Shown: positions 1-8,729, counted from the first letter of the stretch. The stretch is 64,000 nucleotides of DNA from Pelagibius sp050330205 (GCA_050330205.1 JBHJOA010000016.1:23532-87531), one strand, 5' to 3'. Notes: a model not told the origin generated them from the letters alone. Numbers and translations: made by a program.

Positions 1-732
1 GACGTTGCTGCGCGCCGAGTCCAGGGCCGGCGCCTCGCGGCCCATGTGATGGACCAGCGCGCCGCAGCAGCCGGCCCCCTTCGCCACCACCACCTCGACT
101 CCGTGGCGGGTCAGCAGACGCACCGTCGCCTCGTTGATCTCCGGCGCCAGCACCTTCTGAGCGCAGCCGGTCAGCAGCGCCACGCGGCCGCGCCGCGCGC
201 CCTCGGCCGCGAAGACCTGTGGCCGGTCGACACCGCTGGGCGCGCGCACCTCCGCCGGCGCCATGGCCAGCAGGCCCTTCAGCCGGCCCGGCATGAGCCC
301 GGCCAGCGGCTTGGCGAAGAACGCACCGAGCAGCGCCAGGCGGAAACGTGTCGGGTGCGGCAGCACGAAGGCGAGCAGCCGGCGCAGCAGGCGGTCCGGC
401 AGCGGCCGGCGATAGGTCTCCGCGATGTGCCTGCGGGCGTGATCGACCAGGTGCATGTAGTGCACGCCGGAAGGACAGGTGGTCATGCAGGAGAGGCAGG
501 ACAGGCAGCGGTCGATGTGCTTCACCACGTCGGGCGAAGCCGCGCGGTCGTTTTCCAGCATGTCCTTGATGAGGTAGATGCGCCCGCGCGGGCTGTCGAG
601 TTCGTCGCCCAGCAGGACGTAGGTCGGACAGGTCGCCGTGCAGAAGCCGCAGTGCACGCAGGTGCGCAGGATGCGCTCGGACTCCGCGACGTCAGGATCG
701 GCGAGCTGGGCCAGCGAGAAATTCGTCTGCAT
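1..732 (-). CDS. glcF: Glycolate oxidase iron-sulfur subunit GlcF (3' end cut by window)
   Basis: Electron-transfer subunit of the three-part glycolate oxidase that converts glycolate to glyoxylate at the inner membrane. The visible 244 residues begin MQTNFSLAQLADPD and carry two 4Fe-4S ferredoxin-type clusters, CVHCGFCTATCP near residues 25-36 and CLSCLSCMTTCP near 75-86, followed by the start of the cysteine-rich CCG-type region (GAGCCGALVHHMG) that binds the heterodisulfide-reductase-like cluster. The C-terminal part lies beyond base 1. The gene follows glcE by 10 bases in a D-E-F order, so all three are surely one transcript. Identity is firm from motifs and neighbours. Confidence 0.95.
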   Translation of the reverse strand, partial: MQTNFSLAQLADPDVAESERILRTCVHCGFCTATCPTYVLLGDELDSPRGRIYLIKDMLENDRAASPDVVKHIDRCLSCLSCMTTCPSGVHYMHLVDHARRHIAETYRRPLPDRLLRRLLAFVLPHPTRFRLALLGAFFAKPLAGLMPGRLKGLLAMAPAEVRAPSGVDRPQVFAAEGARRGRVALLTGCAQKVLAPEINEATVRLLTRHGVEVVVAKGAGCCGALVHHMGREAPALDSARSNV

Positions 733-742
733 TTCCTGGTCC

Positions 743-1990
743 CTAGAGCCCGGCGTACATGCGCCCGGGGTTGAGCACCCGCTGGGGATCGAAGCTGTCC
801 TTCACGCGCCGCGTCAGCGCCGCGGTCGCGACATCCTGCGGCTGGAACACCTCGACGGCGGCGCGCAACTCCAGCGGCGCGCGGATGAGCGTCGCATGGC
901 CGCCGACGCCGGCGACGGCCGCGCGCACGACGGCGGCACCGGCATGGTCCGCGCCGTCCCGCGGCACCGCCAGCCAGACGAGGCCGCCGCCCCAGTCGTA
1001 GAAGGCCTCGGCGGCGGGCAACTGCGCGGCGATCGCGGCAACCGTGCGGGGACCCTCGGTCGGCGCCACCGAGAGGCGCCACACGGCGGCCTTGTCGCGA
1101 TCGACGAAGGGCCGGACGTCCCGCAGTTCCCGCCAGAAGAGGTGCGAATTGTGGCTGTGCAGTTCCTCAGTCGCCCCGAGATCGGCCAGGTCGCGCCGCA
1201 GCGCAGCGCAGCGATACTCCACCGACGGCCCCGGCCCTTCCAGGCGCAGGGCGGTGACCGCGCCGCCGGCCCCGGCAACGTAGGAAACTTCCGAGCCGGA
1301 CGTCAGGGCGGCCGGCAGGTGGGCGGCGCCGGAAACCTCGTGCGGCGAACCGAGCGCGCGGGTCATGGCCTGCGCCGCCGTCGCGTCGTCGAGTCCGAGG
1401 AGGAGAACCGTGTAGGTCTTCTCCGGACGCGGCAGCACCTTGACCGTCACGTCGGTCATCGCCGCCAGGGTGCCATGGGAGCCGCAGAGCAGCTTGCAGA
1501 GGTCGTAGCCGGTCACGTTCTTCACCACGCGGCCACCCGACTTGAAGAGCTCGCCGCGGCCGGAAACCGCCTCGACGCCGAGGAAATGATCGCGGGCCGC
1601 GCCGGCCTTGATGCGCCGCGGGCCGGAGAGATTGCAGGCCAGCACGCCACCGATGGAGGCGGCACCGGCCGGGCCGCCCAGCAGCGGGCCCAGGTCCGCC
1701 GGCTCGAAGGCCAGCATCTGGCGCTGCTCGTCGAGCGCCGCCTCGAGGGTCGCCAAAGGCGTGCCGGCCCGCGCGGAGAGCACCAGTTCCTCGGGTTCGT
1801 AGAGGGTGATCCCGTCGAGGCGCGAAAGGTCGAGGCTGTGGGCGGCCTGCACCGGGCGCCCGAAACCGCGCTTGCTGCCACGCCCCAGAACTTCCAGGGG
1901 AGAAGCTTCGGCCGCCGCCCAGGCCACGACCTCGACCACCTGGTCCCGATTGTCCGGTGCAAACACCGCTGCCTTTTCGGAAGCCATCAT
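743..1990 (-). CDS. glcE: Glycolate oxidase FAD-binding subunit GlcE
   Basis: Second flavin subunit of glycolate oxidase, 415 residues. The N-terminal half is a PCMH/VAO-type FAD-binding domain: 'LGRGSKRGFGRP' resembles the pyrophosphate-binding loop, and 'LLGGPAGAASIGGVLACNLSG' and 'VKNVTGYDLCKLLCGSHGTLA' are the typical GlcE segments. It lacks the large C-terminal FAD-oxidase cap of GlcD, as expected. Two consecutive Met codons open the frame, so the start is uncertain by one residue. It begins 11 bases after glcD stops and ends 10 bases before glcF starts, showing tight operon packing. Confidence 0.95.
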   Translation of the reverse strand: MMASEKAAVFAPDNRDQVVEVVAWAAAEASPLEVLGRGSKRGFGRPVQAAHSLDLSRLDGITLYEPEELVLSARAGTPLATLEAALDEQRQMLAFEPADLGPLLGGPAGAASIGGVLACNLSGPRRIKAGAARDHFLGVEAVSGRGELFKSGGRVVKNVTGYDLCKLLCGSHGTLAAMTDVTVKVLPRPEKTYTVLLLGLDDATAAQAMTRALGSPHEVSGAAHLPAALTSGSEVSYVAGAGGAVTALRLEGPGPSVEYRCAALRRDLADLGATEELHSHNSHLFWRELRDVRPFVDRDKAAVWRLSVAPTEGPRTVAAIAAQLPAAEAFYDWGGGLVWLAVPRDGADHAGAAVVRAAVAGVGGHATLIRAPLELRAAVEVFQPQDVATAALTRRVKDSFDPQRVLNPGRMYAGL

Positions 1991-2001
1991 CGCTGTCGAC
2001 T

Positions 2002-3489
2002 TCAGAAGCGCGGCAGGTCGGGAAACGGCAGCTTGCCGCCGCTGATGTGCATGCGGCCCAACTCGGCGCAGCGATGCAGCTGCGGGAAGACCTTGCCGGG
2101 ATTAAGCAGCGCGTCGGGGTCGAAGGCGCACTTCACGCGCTGCTGCTGCTTGAGGTCGATCTCGCTGAACATCGATCCCATGAGATCGCGTTTCTCGATG
2201 CCGACACCGTGTTCGCCGGTAAGCACGCCGCCGACCTCGACACAGAGCTTCAGAATATCGGCGCCGAAGTCTTCTGCCTTCTCAAGTTCGCCGGGCTTGT
2301 TGGCGTCGTAGAGGATCAGAGGATGGAGATTGCCGTCGCCGGCGTGAAAGACGTTGGCCACGCGCAGGCCGTAGTGCTCGCTGAGTTCGCGCATGCGCTT
2401 CAGCACCTGCGGCAGGCGCGCGCGCGGAATCGTGCCATCCATGCAGTAGTAATCCGGCGATATGCGGCCGACCGCCGGAAAGGCCGCCTTACGACCGGCC
2501 CAGAACGTCAGGCGCTCGGACTCGCTCTCGCTGATGCGGCTGGTGACGGCGCCCTTGTCGGCGGCGATCTTCGAAACCTCGCCGATCAGGTAGTCGACCT
2601 CCGCCTGGGGACCGTCGAGCTCAACGATCAGCAGCGCTTCGACGTCGCGCGGATAGCCAGCCTGGACGAAGTCCTCGGCCGCGTTGATGGCCGGCTTGTC
2701 CATCATCTCCATGCCGCCGGGAATGATGCCGGCGGCGATGATGGCCGCCACCGCGTCGCCGGCCTGTTCGTTGGTCGGAAAGCCGAGCAGCAGGGCGCGC
2801 GCCGTCTCCGGCTTCTTCAGCAGGCGCACCGTCACCTCGGTGATCACGCCGAGCAGGCCTTCGGAGCCGGTCATCAGTCCGAGCAGATCATAGCCCTCGG
2901 CATCGAGGTGCTTGCCGCCGAGGCGCAGCACGGTGCCGTCCATCAGCACCATCTCCAGGCCGAGCAGGTTGTTGGTGGTGAGGCCGTACTTCAGGCAGTG
3001 CACGCCGCCGGAGTTCTCGGCCACGTTGCCGCCGATGGTGCAGGCGATCTGGCTGGAGGGATCAGGCGCGTAGTAGAAGCCGTGATCCTCGACCGCATGG
3101 GTGATGGCGAGGTTGGTGACGCCCGGCTGCACCACGGCGCAGCGGTTGTCGAAGTCGATTTCCAGCACACGGTTGAACTTGCCGAGCCCGAGGACGATGC
3201 CGTCGGCCAGCGGCAGGGCGCCGCCGGACAGCGAAGTGCCGGCGCCGCGCGGCACCACCTTCACGCCGCGGTCCTGGCAGCACTTCAGGATCCGCGAGAC
3301 CTGGTCGGTGGTCTCCGGCAGCACGACGATCAGCGGCAGTTGGCGGTAGGCGGTGAGGCCGTCGGATTCGTAGGCCCGCAGCTCCTCCTCGTCGACGATC
3401 ACCCCCTCACCTGGAACGATGGCGCGCAGGGCGGCGACGATGTCGGACTTGGCGGCGATGACCCCCTGATCCGGGTCGGGCATCTGCAT
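2002..3489 (-). CDS. glcD: Glycolate oxidase catalytic subunit GlcD
   Basis: FAD-dependent catalytic subunit, 495 residues from the chosen ATG, close to the usual ~499. Residues roughly 50-230 form the FAD-binding domain ('VVPRGAGTSLSGGALPLADG', 'GGNVAENSGGVHCLKYG'), and the rest is the FAD-oxidase C-terminal domain ending 'GVLTGEHGVGIEKRDLM', with the conserved ENSGG and GEHG signatures. The frame is open upstream to 3534, but the ATG at 3489 has AGGGAG about ten bases before it and gives the family length. It is the first gene of glcDEF. No glc regulator is visible next to it; the adjacent upstream gene is rpmJ, separated by a terminator. Confidence 0.95.
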   Translation of the reverse strand: MQMPDPDQGVIAAKSDIVAALRAIVPGEGVIVDEEELRAYESDGLTAYRQLPLIVVLPETTDQVSRILKCCQDRGVKVVPRGAGTSLSGGALPLADGIVLGLGKFNRVLEIDFDNRCAVVQPGVTNLAITHAVEDHGFYYAPDPSSQIACTIGGNVAENSGGVHCLKYGLTTNNLLGLEMVLMDGTVLRLGGKHLDAEGYDLLGLMTGSEGLLGVITEVTVRLLKKPETARALLLGFPTNEQAGDAVAAIIAAGIIPGGMEMMDKPAINAAEDFVQAGYPRDVEALLIVELDGPQAEVDYLIGEVSKIAADKGAVTSRISESESERLTFWAGRKAAFPAVGRISPDYYCMDGTIPRARLPQVLKRMRELSEHYGLRVANVFHAGDGNLHPLILYDANKPGELEKAEDFGADILKLCVEVGGVLTGEHGVGIEKRDLMGSMFSEIDLKQQQRVKCAFDPDALLNPGKVFPQLHRCAELGRMHISGGKLPFPDLPRF

Positions 3490-3618
3490 GAAAACGCTGC
3501 TCCCTGGTTCCCACCGCATTCCTCGACGGGGCAATTGGTAATACCAATTTTCGGGAGACTATGGCGCGAGGGACCGGCGGGGTCAATGCCCGAGGGCGGG
3601 GCAACAGGCCGGACAAGC

Positions 3619-3652
3619 GAAAGGCCGCGCCCCCGGCGGGGCACGGCCTTTC
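3619..3652 (-). terminator. Terminator after rpmJ
   Basis: A perfect 9-bp inverted repeat (GAAAGGCCG … CGGCCTTTC) encloses a GC-rich loop, about 60 bases past the rpmJ stop and before the glcD leader. The run of T is short on both sides, so it may work in either direction and only partly. It separates the rpmJ and glc transcripts. Confidence 0.55.
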
Positions 3653-3714
3653 ATGTCACCTGGGCTCGTCCGTCGGCACGGCCCCTCCGGGGGAGGGGCG
3701 GCGACGCGAGCCGC

Positions 3715-3840
3715 TCAGCCCTGGCGGGCCTTGAAGCGCGGATTCTTCTTGTTGATCACGTAGACGCGACCCTTGCGGCGCACGACACGGCAGCCTTTTT
3801 CCCGCAGTTTCGCGGTCTTGAGAGAGTTAACGACCTTCAT
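3715..3840 (-). CDS. rpmJ: 50S ribosomal protein L36 (RpmJ), zinc-free form
   Basis: A 41-residue basic protein, MKVVNSLKTAKLREKGCRVV followed by RRKGRVYVINKKNPRFKARQG. It matches the alphaproteobacterial L36 pattern (MKV.NSLK…RLVRRKGRVYVINK.NPRFKARQG). Only one cysteine (C17) remains of the CCHC zinc ribbon, so this is the C-minus, zinc-independent type. A GAGGA ribosome-binding site sits about eight bases before the ATG. It stands alone with its own consensus promoter (3920-3948) and a terminator downstream, as is usual in alphaproteobacteria where rpmJ is away from the spc operon. Confidence 0.97.
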   Translation of the reverse strand: MKVVNSLKTAKLREKGCRVVRRKGRVYVINKKNPRFKARQG

Positions 3841-3919
3841 TTCTCTGTCCTCGTTGGCTGGCCCCGTCGGCCGGCCTGATCAACCGCGCCGAGCCTCTGC
3901 CGGCGCGCGGAAAGCCGGG

Positions 3920-3948
3920 AACATAGGCATCGCCGTCGGGGCTGTCAA
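3920..3948 (-). promoter_or_regulatory. Sigma-70 promoter of rpmJ
   Basis: On the minus strand TTGACA (3943-3948) is followed by a 17-base spacer and TATGTT (3920-3925), a near-consensus housekeeping promoter about 80 bases before the rpmJ ATG. The strength fits a ribosomal protein gene. Confidence 0.7.
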
Positions 3949-4002
3949 CCTCGTCAAAGCCCCGGATTCCTGCCGCCGGGGCGGGTCGCCGCCGGCGCCC
4001 CG

Positions 4003-4953
4003 CTACCAGTCGGAGAGCATCTTCTCCGCCTCTTTCTTCAGAGCATGAAATCGGCAGATCCGGAGGGCGCCGGCGTCGATCGCCTTGGTTCGCCGGGTCC
4101 ACAGCTCCACGGCGTCGGTGATCGCCTCGGAGGTCTTCTTGTCGACGGTCTTGCCCTTCAGGCTGGAGAGGAAGCGCGCCCAGCTGCCGGTGATAATGCC
4201 GTAGACCTCTTCGGTGATGTCTTCCTTGATGCGGATATCCAGGCGCGCCTCGGTCAGCGCCGCCTCGTAGTCACGCATGGTCCAGGGATTCGGCTTCTTC
4301 GGCTCGCCTTCGGCCCAGGCGAAGACCGCCCGCTCGTCGGCCTTTTCCGCCAGCACGTAATCGGTGAAGAGCAGCTGCCCGCGCGGCCGGATCATGTGGA
4401 TGATCTCCTTCAGCAGCCGGTCCTTGTCCTCCACCGTGAAGAGAGATTCCTTCGAGATCACGCAGTCGGTCGAGTTTTCGCGGAACTCGTAGCGATCCAT
4501 GTCGAAGTAGTGGATCGGCGCGCGCTTGGCGAGGCCGGCCATGGTCGAGAGCTCCATGCCGGCGTCCGCCACCTCGCGGTCGGATTCGAGCCCGGTGATC
4601 CAGATATCGAACTTCTCGGAGATCAGGCGGGTGGCGCCGCCGAGGCCGGCGCCGACATCGATGATTGTGTGGGCGGGGTTGAGGCCCAGCGGCTTGACCA
4701 GCCGCAGGATATACTCCTCGTCGCCGGGACCCGACATGCCGCGGCCCCAGATCTGCTGCATGACCTCGAGGCGCTGAGACTTCGGCTCCGGCCCTTCGTA
4801 GCGCACAGCATCCTGCGTCAGATCCCCCATTTCCAGGGGGATCTTCTGCTTCTGCCGGATCGCGAGGTCGTAGCCTTCCCACCACGCCTTGAGGCGCACC
4901 CAGAAGGGAATCTTCCGTTTTCCGGCCGACTTGGCTGTCCTTGCCAGTGCCAT
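4003..4953 (-). CDS. Class I SAM-dependent methyltransferase
   Basis: A 316-residue cytosolic methyltransferase of unknown substrate. The SAM-binding motif I is 'IIDVGAGLGGATRLI' near residue 112, followed by the acidic end of beta-2 ('ITGLESDREVADAG') and motif 'GQLLFTDYVLAEKAD'. A ~80-residue N-terminal arm ('PFWVRLKAWWEGYDLAIRQK') precedes the fold. The frame is open to 5040 but the ATG at 4953 has AAGGG seven bases upstream and starts the basic N-terminus. It stands alone between rpmJ and the GlxA-type regulator and shows no operon partner, so its role cannot be inferred. Confidence 0.85.
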   Translation of the reverse strand: MALARTAKSAGKRKIPFWVRLKAWWEGYDLAIRQKQKIPLEMGDLTQDAVRYEGPEPKSQRLEVMQQIWGRGMSGPGDEEYILRLVKPLGLNPAHTIIDVGAGLGGATRLISEKFDIWITGLESDREVADAGMELSTMAGLAKRAPIHYFDMDRYEFRENSTDCVISKESLFTVEDKDRLLKEIIHMIRPRGQLLFTDYVLAEKADERAVFAWAEGEPKKPNPWTMRDYEAALTEARLDIRIKEDITEEVYGIITGSWARFLSSLKGKTVDKKTSEAITDAVELWTRRTKAIDAGALRICRFHALKKEAEKMLSDW

Positions 4954-5122
4954 CGGCACCCTTCGTAGTCGTTCGATGTCGTTGGCCAGCCGCCCGCGGC
5001 GACAAAGACAGGCTGGGTCAATGGTTATCGTTAATGCCAAATGGCAAACATTCGCTTAATAGCGAATACCGGAACCGACCCGGAATCGAGGCAATCCGCC
5101 GACGCCGGACAGGATCCCACCG

Positions 5123-6124
5123 TCAGCCGCCGGCCGCCCGCTGGGCGCGCCGATAGGCCGTGGGACTGACGGCGTAGTGCCGGCGGAAGGTCCGCGAGAA
5201 GGCGGAATGGGACCCGAAACCGCTGCGCACGGCGATGACCTGCATCGACAGCCGGGTGTCCAGCAGCAGGCGCCGCGCTGCCTGCAGCCTGAGGCGCAGG
5301 TAGTAGGTCCCCGGTCCCATGCCGAGGGCCTGCTTGAACAGCAGTTCCAGGCTGCGCGCCGAGAGGTCGAGACGGCGGGCGATGGCGGCGGTGGTCAGCG
5401 GGCTGTCGAGGTGGCCTTCCATCAGCCGGATGGCGGCGGCCACCCGAGGCTCGTAGCCGGCCAGGCGGCCGAGGGAGACCAGCGGCTGGGCGTCGTTGGG
5501 CGTGTGAGCCTCGTCGTAGATGAAGACGCTCGCCACCTCGAGGGCCAGCGGATAGCCGAAGCGGCGGCGGATCAGGTGCAGCATCAGGTCGAAGGTCGGC
5601 GAGGCGCCGCCGCTGGTGAAACAGCGGCCGTCGATGACGAAGCGATCGGGCAGCACCTCGACCCCCGGAAAGCGGGCGGCGAAGTCCTCCAGGTCTTCCC
5701 AGTGGGTGGTCGCCGAGCGGCCGTCGAGCAGGCCGGCGCGGGCGAGCAGCCAGCTGCCGGCTTCGACGCCGGCGAAGGCGCGAAAGCGTCCGGTCGCGCC
5801 CCGCAGCAGGGCCAGCAACTGCTGGCTCGCATGGCGCTCGTGGCGAAAGCCGGCGACGACGATGAGGACATCACCCTCGGCGTCGCGCCCGAAGCGGCCG
5901 TCGGCGGCGACGGCGACGCCACAGGTGAGGGCCGCCGGGTCGCCCTCCGGCGTGACGATCCGCCAGGAAAACAGGGGGCGCCGTGCCAGCCGGTTGGCCG
6001 CGCGCATGGGGTCGAGCGTCGAGGCCAGCGACATCATCGAGGACTCGGGCAGCAGCAGCACCGTCACCCGGAGCGGCTCGTCCGAGGGGGCGAAGATCGG
6101 GCTTTCGCTATTCATCAAGAACAT
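5123..6124 (-). CDS. cdhR: GlxA-family (DJ-1/PfpI + AraC) regulator, likely CdhR
   Basis: A 333-residue activator-type regulator. Residues ~18-180 form a DJ-1/PfpI-like amidase fold used as a sensor ('VLLLPESSMMSLASTLDPMRAANRL', with the Cys-elbow region as 'FAGVEAGSWLLARAGLL', lacking a nucleophilic Cys), and residues ~225-325 hold two AraC helix-turn-helix units ('LTTAAIARRLDLSARSLELLF' and 'MQVIAVRSGFGSHSAFSRTF'). In Pseudomonas the carnitine dehydrogenase operon is controlled by a protein of this class (CdhR). Here it is divergent from the carnitine genes with an 80-base gap, so control of that operon is a strong inference. Start could be the ATG at 6124 or 6115; neither has a clear Shine-Dalgarno. 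Confidence 0.82.
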   Translation of the reverse strand: MFLMNSESPIFAPSDEPLRVTVLLLPESSMMSLASTLDPMRAANRLARRPLFSWRIVTPEGDPAALTCGVAVAADGRFGRDAEGDVLIVVAGFRHERHASQQLLALLRGATGRFRAFAGVEAGSWLLARAGLLDGRSATTHWEDLEDFAARFPGVEVLPDRFVIDGRCFTSGGASPTFDLMLHLIRRRFGYPLALEVASVFIYDEAHTPNDAQPLVSLGRLAGYEPRVAAAIRLMEGHLDSPLTTAAIARRLDLSARSLELLFKQALGMGPGTYYLRLRLQAARRLLLDTRLSMQVIAVRSGFGSHSAFSRTFRRHYAVSPTAYRRAQRAAGG

Positions 6125-6164
6125 TTCGTAATCTGTCGAGCGGAAAACTGCAATCCCGGCATGA

Positions 6165-6188
6165 TCCTGGCCGGGACCAAGGCCAGGA
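6165..6188. promoter_or_regulatory. Inverted repeat between cdhR-like gene and carnitine operon
   Basis: TCCTGGCC … GGCCAGGA, an exact 8-bp inverted repeat with an 8-base spacer, lies in the 80-base divergent gap, 17 bases before the BKACE start codon. It could be the binding site of the GlxA-type regulator or a leader hairpin. No convincing -35/-10 pair was found in the gap. Confidence 0.4.
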
Positions 6189-6204
6189 CAACGGGAGCAT
6201 CACC

Positions 6205-7110
6205 ATGGGGCTGCAGCCGAACCGCGACGTCTTCATCACCTGCGCCGTGACCGGCGCCGGCGACACCACCGGCCGCTCCGACAAGGTGCCGGTGACGCCG
6301 CGCCAGATCGCCGATTCCTGCATCGAGGCCGCGGCGGCGGGCGCCGCCATCGTCCATATCCATGTGCGCGACCCCGAAACCGGCCGGCCCGCCCGCGATC
6401 CCGCCCTCTACGCCGAGGTGGTGGACCACATCCGCGCATCCGGAACCGACGTCGTGCTGAACCTGACCGCCGGCATGGGCGGCGACCTCACCCTCGGCAG
6501 CGTCGAGGCCCCCCTGCCCCCGGCCGCGGCCGGCACCGACATGGCCGGGGCGACCGAGCGCCTCGCCCATGTCGCCCGGATCCTGCCGGAGATCTGCACC
6601 ATCGACTGCGGCACCATGAACTTCGGCGAGGGCGACTACGTCATGACCAACACGCCCGCCATGCTGAAGGAGATGGCGCGGCAGGTGCAGGCCCTCGGCG
6701 TGCGCCCGGAAATCGAGGCCTTCGACACCGGTCACCTGCTGCTCGCCAAGTGGCTGAAGGACCAGGGCCTGATCGACGACCCGGCGATGATTCAGCTCTG
6801 CATGGGTATCCCCTGGGGGGCGCCCGACGACATGGCGACCCTCATGGCGATGACCGCCAACCTGCCGCCGGACTGGGTCTTCTCCGCCTTCTCCATCGGC
6901 CGTAACCAGCTGCCCTACGCCGCCATGGCGGTGCTCGCCGGCGGCAACATCCGCGTCGGCCTGGAGGACAACATCTGGCTGGACAAAGGCGTGCTGGCCA
7001 CCAACGGCCAACTGGTCGAGCGCGCCGCCACCATCGCCCGCGCCATGGGCAGCCGGGTCATGGGTCCCGGCGAGGTGCGCGAGAAACTGAAGCTGCAGAA
7101 ACGCTGGTAA
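6205..7110 (+). CDS. BKACE-family beta-keto acid cleavage enzyme (3-dehydrocarnitine cleavage)
   Basis: A 301-residue DUF849/BKACE enzyme. The family condenses a beta-keto acid with acetyl-CoA to give acetoacetate and a new acyl-CoA. The metal-binding HIHVRDP motif is at residues ~51-57, with 'LNLTAGMGG' near 85, 'PEICTIDCGTMNFGEG' near 130 and 'EIEAFDTGHL' near 170. In carnitine users this enzyme turns 3-dehydrocarnitine plus acetyl-CoA into betainyl-CoA and acetoacetate. The chosen ATG has GGGAG eight bases upstream; an upstream-extended frame would overlap the regulator and is rejected. The next gene, four bases downstream, is the carnitine dehydrogenase, which makes the substrate assignment convincing. 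Confidence 0.88.
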   Translation: MGLQPNRDVFITCAVTGAGDTTGRSDKVPVTPRQIADSCIEAAAAGAAIVHIHVRDPETGRPARDPALYAEVVDHIRASGTDVVLNLTAGMGGDLTLGSVEAPLPPAAAGTDMAGATERLAHVARILPEICTIDCGTMNFGEGDYVMTNTPAMLKEMARQVQALGVRPEIEAFDTGHLLLAKWLKDQGLIDDPAMIQLCMGIPWGAPDDMATLMAMTANLPPDWVFSAFSIGRNQLPYAAMAVLAGGNIRVGLEDNIWLDKGVLATNGQLVERAATIARAMGSRVMGPGEVREKLKLQKRW

Positions 7111-7114
7111 CGCC

Positions 7115-8590
7115 ATGAGCATCATCAAGAAAACGGCAGCCGTCGGCGGCGGCGTGATCGGCGCCGGCTGGGTCGCCCGCCTGCTGGAGAACGGCATCGA
7201 CGTCGCGGTGTACGACCCGGCGCCTGAAGCCGAGCGGCGCATGCAGGCGGTGCTCGACAATGCCGAGCGCGCCTACGCCAAGCTGACCCTGGCGCCGCGC
7301 CCGAAGAAGGGCGCGCTGACGTTCCATGCCGATCTCGCCGAGGCCGTCGGCAGTGCGGAACTCGTTATCGAGTCGGTGCCCGAGCGCCTCGACATCAAGC
7401 AGGCGGTCTACGCCGAGGTGGAGGCCGCGGCGGACCCGCAGGCGATCATCGCCTCCTCGACCTCCGGCATCCTGCCCAGCGACCTGCAGGCCGGGATGAA
7501 GCACCCCGAGCGCCTGGTCGTCGCCCACCCTTTCAATCCGGTCTACCTGCTGCCCCTGGTCGAACTGGTCGGCGGCGCCAAGACCGCACCGGCGACCATC
7601 GAACGCGCCAAGGCGATCTACACCGCCCTCGGCATGCACCCGCTGCACATCAAGAAGGAGATCGAGGCCTTCGTCGCCGACCGCCTGCTGGAGGCGGTGT
7701 GGCGCGAGAGTCTCTGGCTGGTGACCGACGGCATCGCCACCACGGCGGAAATCGACGACGCCATCCGCTACGGCTTCGGCCTGCGCTGGGCGCAGATGGG
7801 CATCTTCGAGACCTACCGCATCGCCGGCGGCGAGGCCGGCATGCGCCACTTCATGGCGCAGTTCGGACCCTGCCTGAAGTGGCCCTGGACCAAGCTGACC
7901 GACGTGCCGGACTTTACCGACGAACTGGTCGACCTGGTGGCCGGCCAGTCCGACGCGCAGTCGGGACAGTATTCGATCCGCGAGCTGGAGCGTATCCGCG
8001 ACGACAACCTGATCGCCATCCTACAGGCGTTGAAGGTGAACGACTGGGGCGCCGGCAGGACCCTCGCCGACTACGAACGCCGGCAGTTCGACGCCGGGGC
8101 CGCGACGGCGGCGGAGCCCGATTTCTCGCAGCCCGTCGTCACCCTGGAGCGCCGCGTTCCGGCCGACTGGACCGACTACAACAACCACATGAACGAGAGC
8201 CGCTACCTGCAGTGCTTCGCCGACGCCAGCGACGCCCTGCTGCGCCTCATCGGCGTCGACGCCGACTACGTCGCCTCGGGCGGCTCCTACTTCACCGTCG
8301 AGACCCACATCCGGCACCTCGACGAGGTGGCGGCCCTGGAGCCGATCCGCGCCACCACCCAGGTGCTGGAAGCCGCCGGCAAGAAGCTGCGGCTGTTCCA
8401 CCGGCTCCTTCACGCCGATGGCCGACTGCTGGCGACGGGAGAGCACATGCTGATCCATGTGGACCTGAAGACGCGCAGCGCCGCCGACCCGGCGCCGGCC
8501 ATCGCCGCAATGGCCGGCGAGGTCGCCCTGGCCCATGCCGCCCTGCCCTGGCCGGAAGAAGCCGGCCGCGCCGTCGGCCAGGCACGGTAG
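7115..8590 (+). CDS. cdhA: Bifunctional L-carnitine 3-dehydrogenase / betainyl-CoA thioesterase
   Basis: A 491-residue fusion. Residues 1-~320 are a 3-hydroxyacyl-CoA-dehydrogenase-type NAD enzyme: Rossmann loop 'AVGGGVIGAGWVARLL' near residue 10, 'SSTSGILPSDLQ' near 120 and 'VVAHPFNPVYLLPLVE' near 130. Residues ~335-485 are a hot-dog thioesterase with 'VPADWTDYNNHMNESRYL', the usual D…HMN start of this fold. The same fusion is known in rhizobial L-carnitine degradation, where the first half oxidises carnitine to 3-dehydrocarnitine and the second hydrolyses betainyl-CoA to glycine betaine. Together with the BKACE gene just upstream, the whole carnitine-to-betaine route is present in two proteins. 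Confidence 0.92.
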   Translation: MSIIKKTAAVGGGVIGAGWVARLLENGIDVAVYDPAPEAERRMQAVLDNAERAYAKLTLAPRPKKGALTFHADLAEAVGSAELVIESVPERLDIKQAVYAEVEAAADPQAIIASSTSGILPSDLQAGMKHPERLVVAHPFNPVYLLPLVELVGGAKTAPATIERAKAIYTALGMHPLHIKKEIEAFVADRLLEAVWRESLWLVTDGIATTAEIDDAIRYGFGLRWAQMGIFETYRIAGGEAGMRHFMAQFGPCLKWPWTKLTDVPDFTDELVDLVAGQSDAQSGQYSIRELERIRDDNLIAILQALKVNDWGAGRTLADYERRQFDAGAATAAEPDFSQPVVTLERRVPADWTDYNNHMNESRYLQCFADASDALLRLIGVDADYVASGGSYFTVETHIRHLDEVAALEPIRATTQVLEAAGKKLRLFHRLLHADGRLLATGEHMLIHVDLKTRSAADPAPAIAAMAGEVALAHAALPWPEEAGRAVGQAR

Positions 8591-8630
8591 GGGCCGCGAA
8601 AATGCCCTTGGCAACGTCCGTGCCGATCGC

Positions 8631-8729
8631 CTCGTCCTTCGAGCCACGCTGCTGCGCAGCGTTCCTCAGGATGAGGCAATACTCAGACCTCATCCTGAGG
8701 AGGACCGAAGGCCCGTCTCGAAGGATGGG
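8631..8729. repeat. Palindromic intergenic repeat (CTTCGAG / CTCAGGATGAGG type)
   Basis: Between the dehydrogenase-thioesterase and the acyl-CoA dehydrogenase lies a ~100-base palindrome: TCCTTCGAG (8635-8643) pairs with CTCGAAGGA (8717-8725), and CCTCAGGATGAGG (8664-8676) pairs with CCTCATCCTGAGG (8688-8700). RNA from it would form a long cruciform hairpin. Its sequence resembles a dispersed REP-like element common in alphaproteobacterial intergenic regions. It interrupts the otherwise tight operon and may stabilise the upstream mRNA part or attenuate transcription. Confidence 0.85.
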
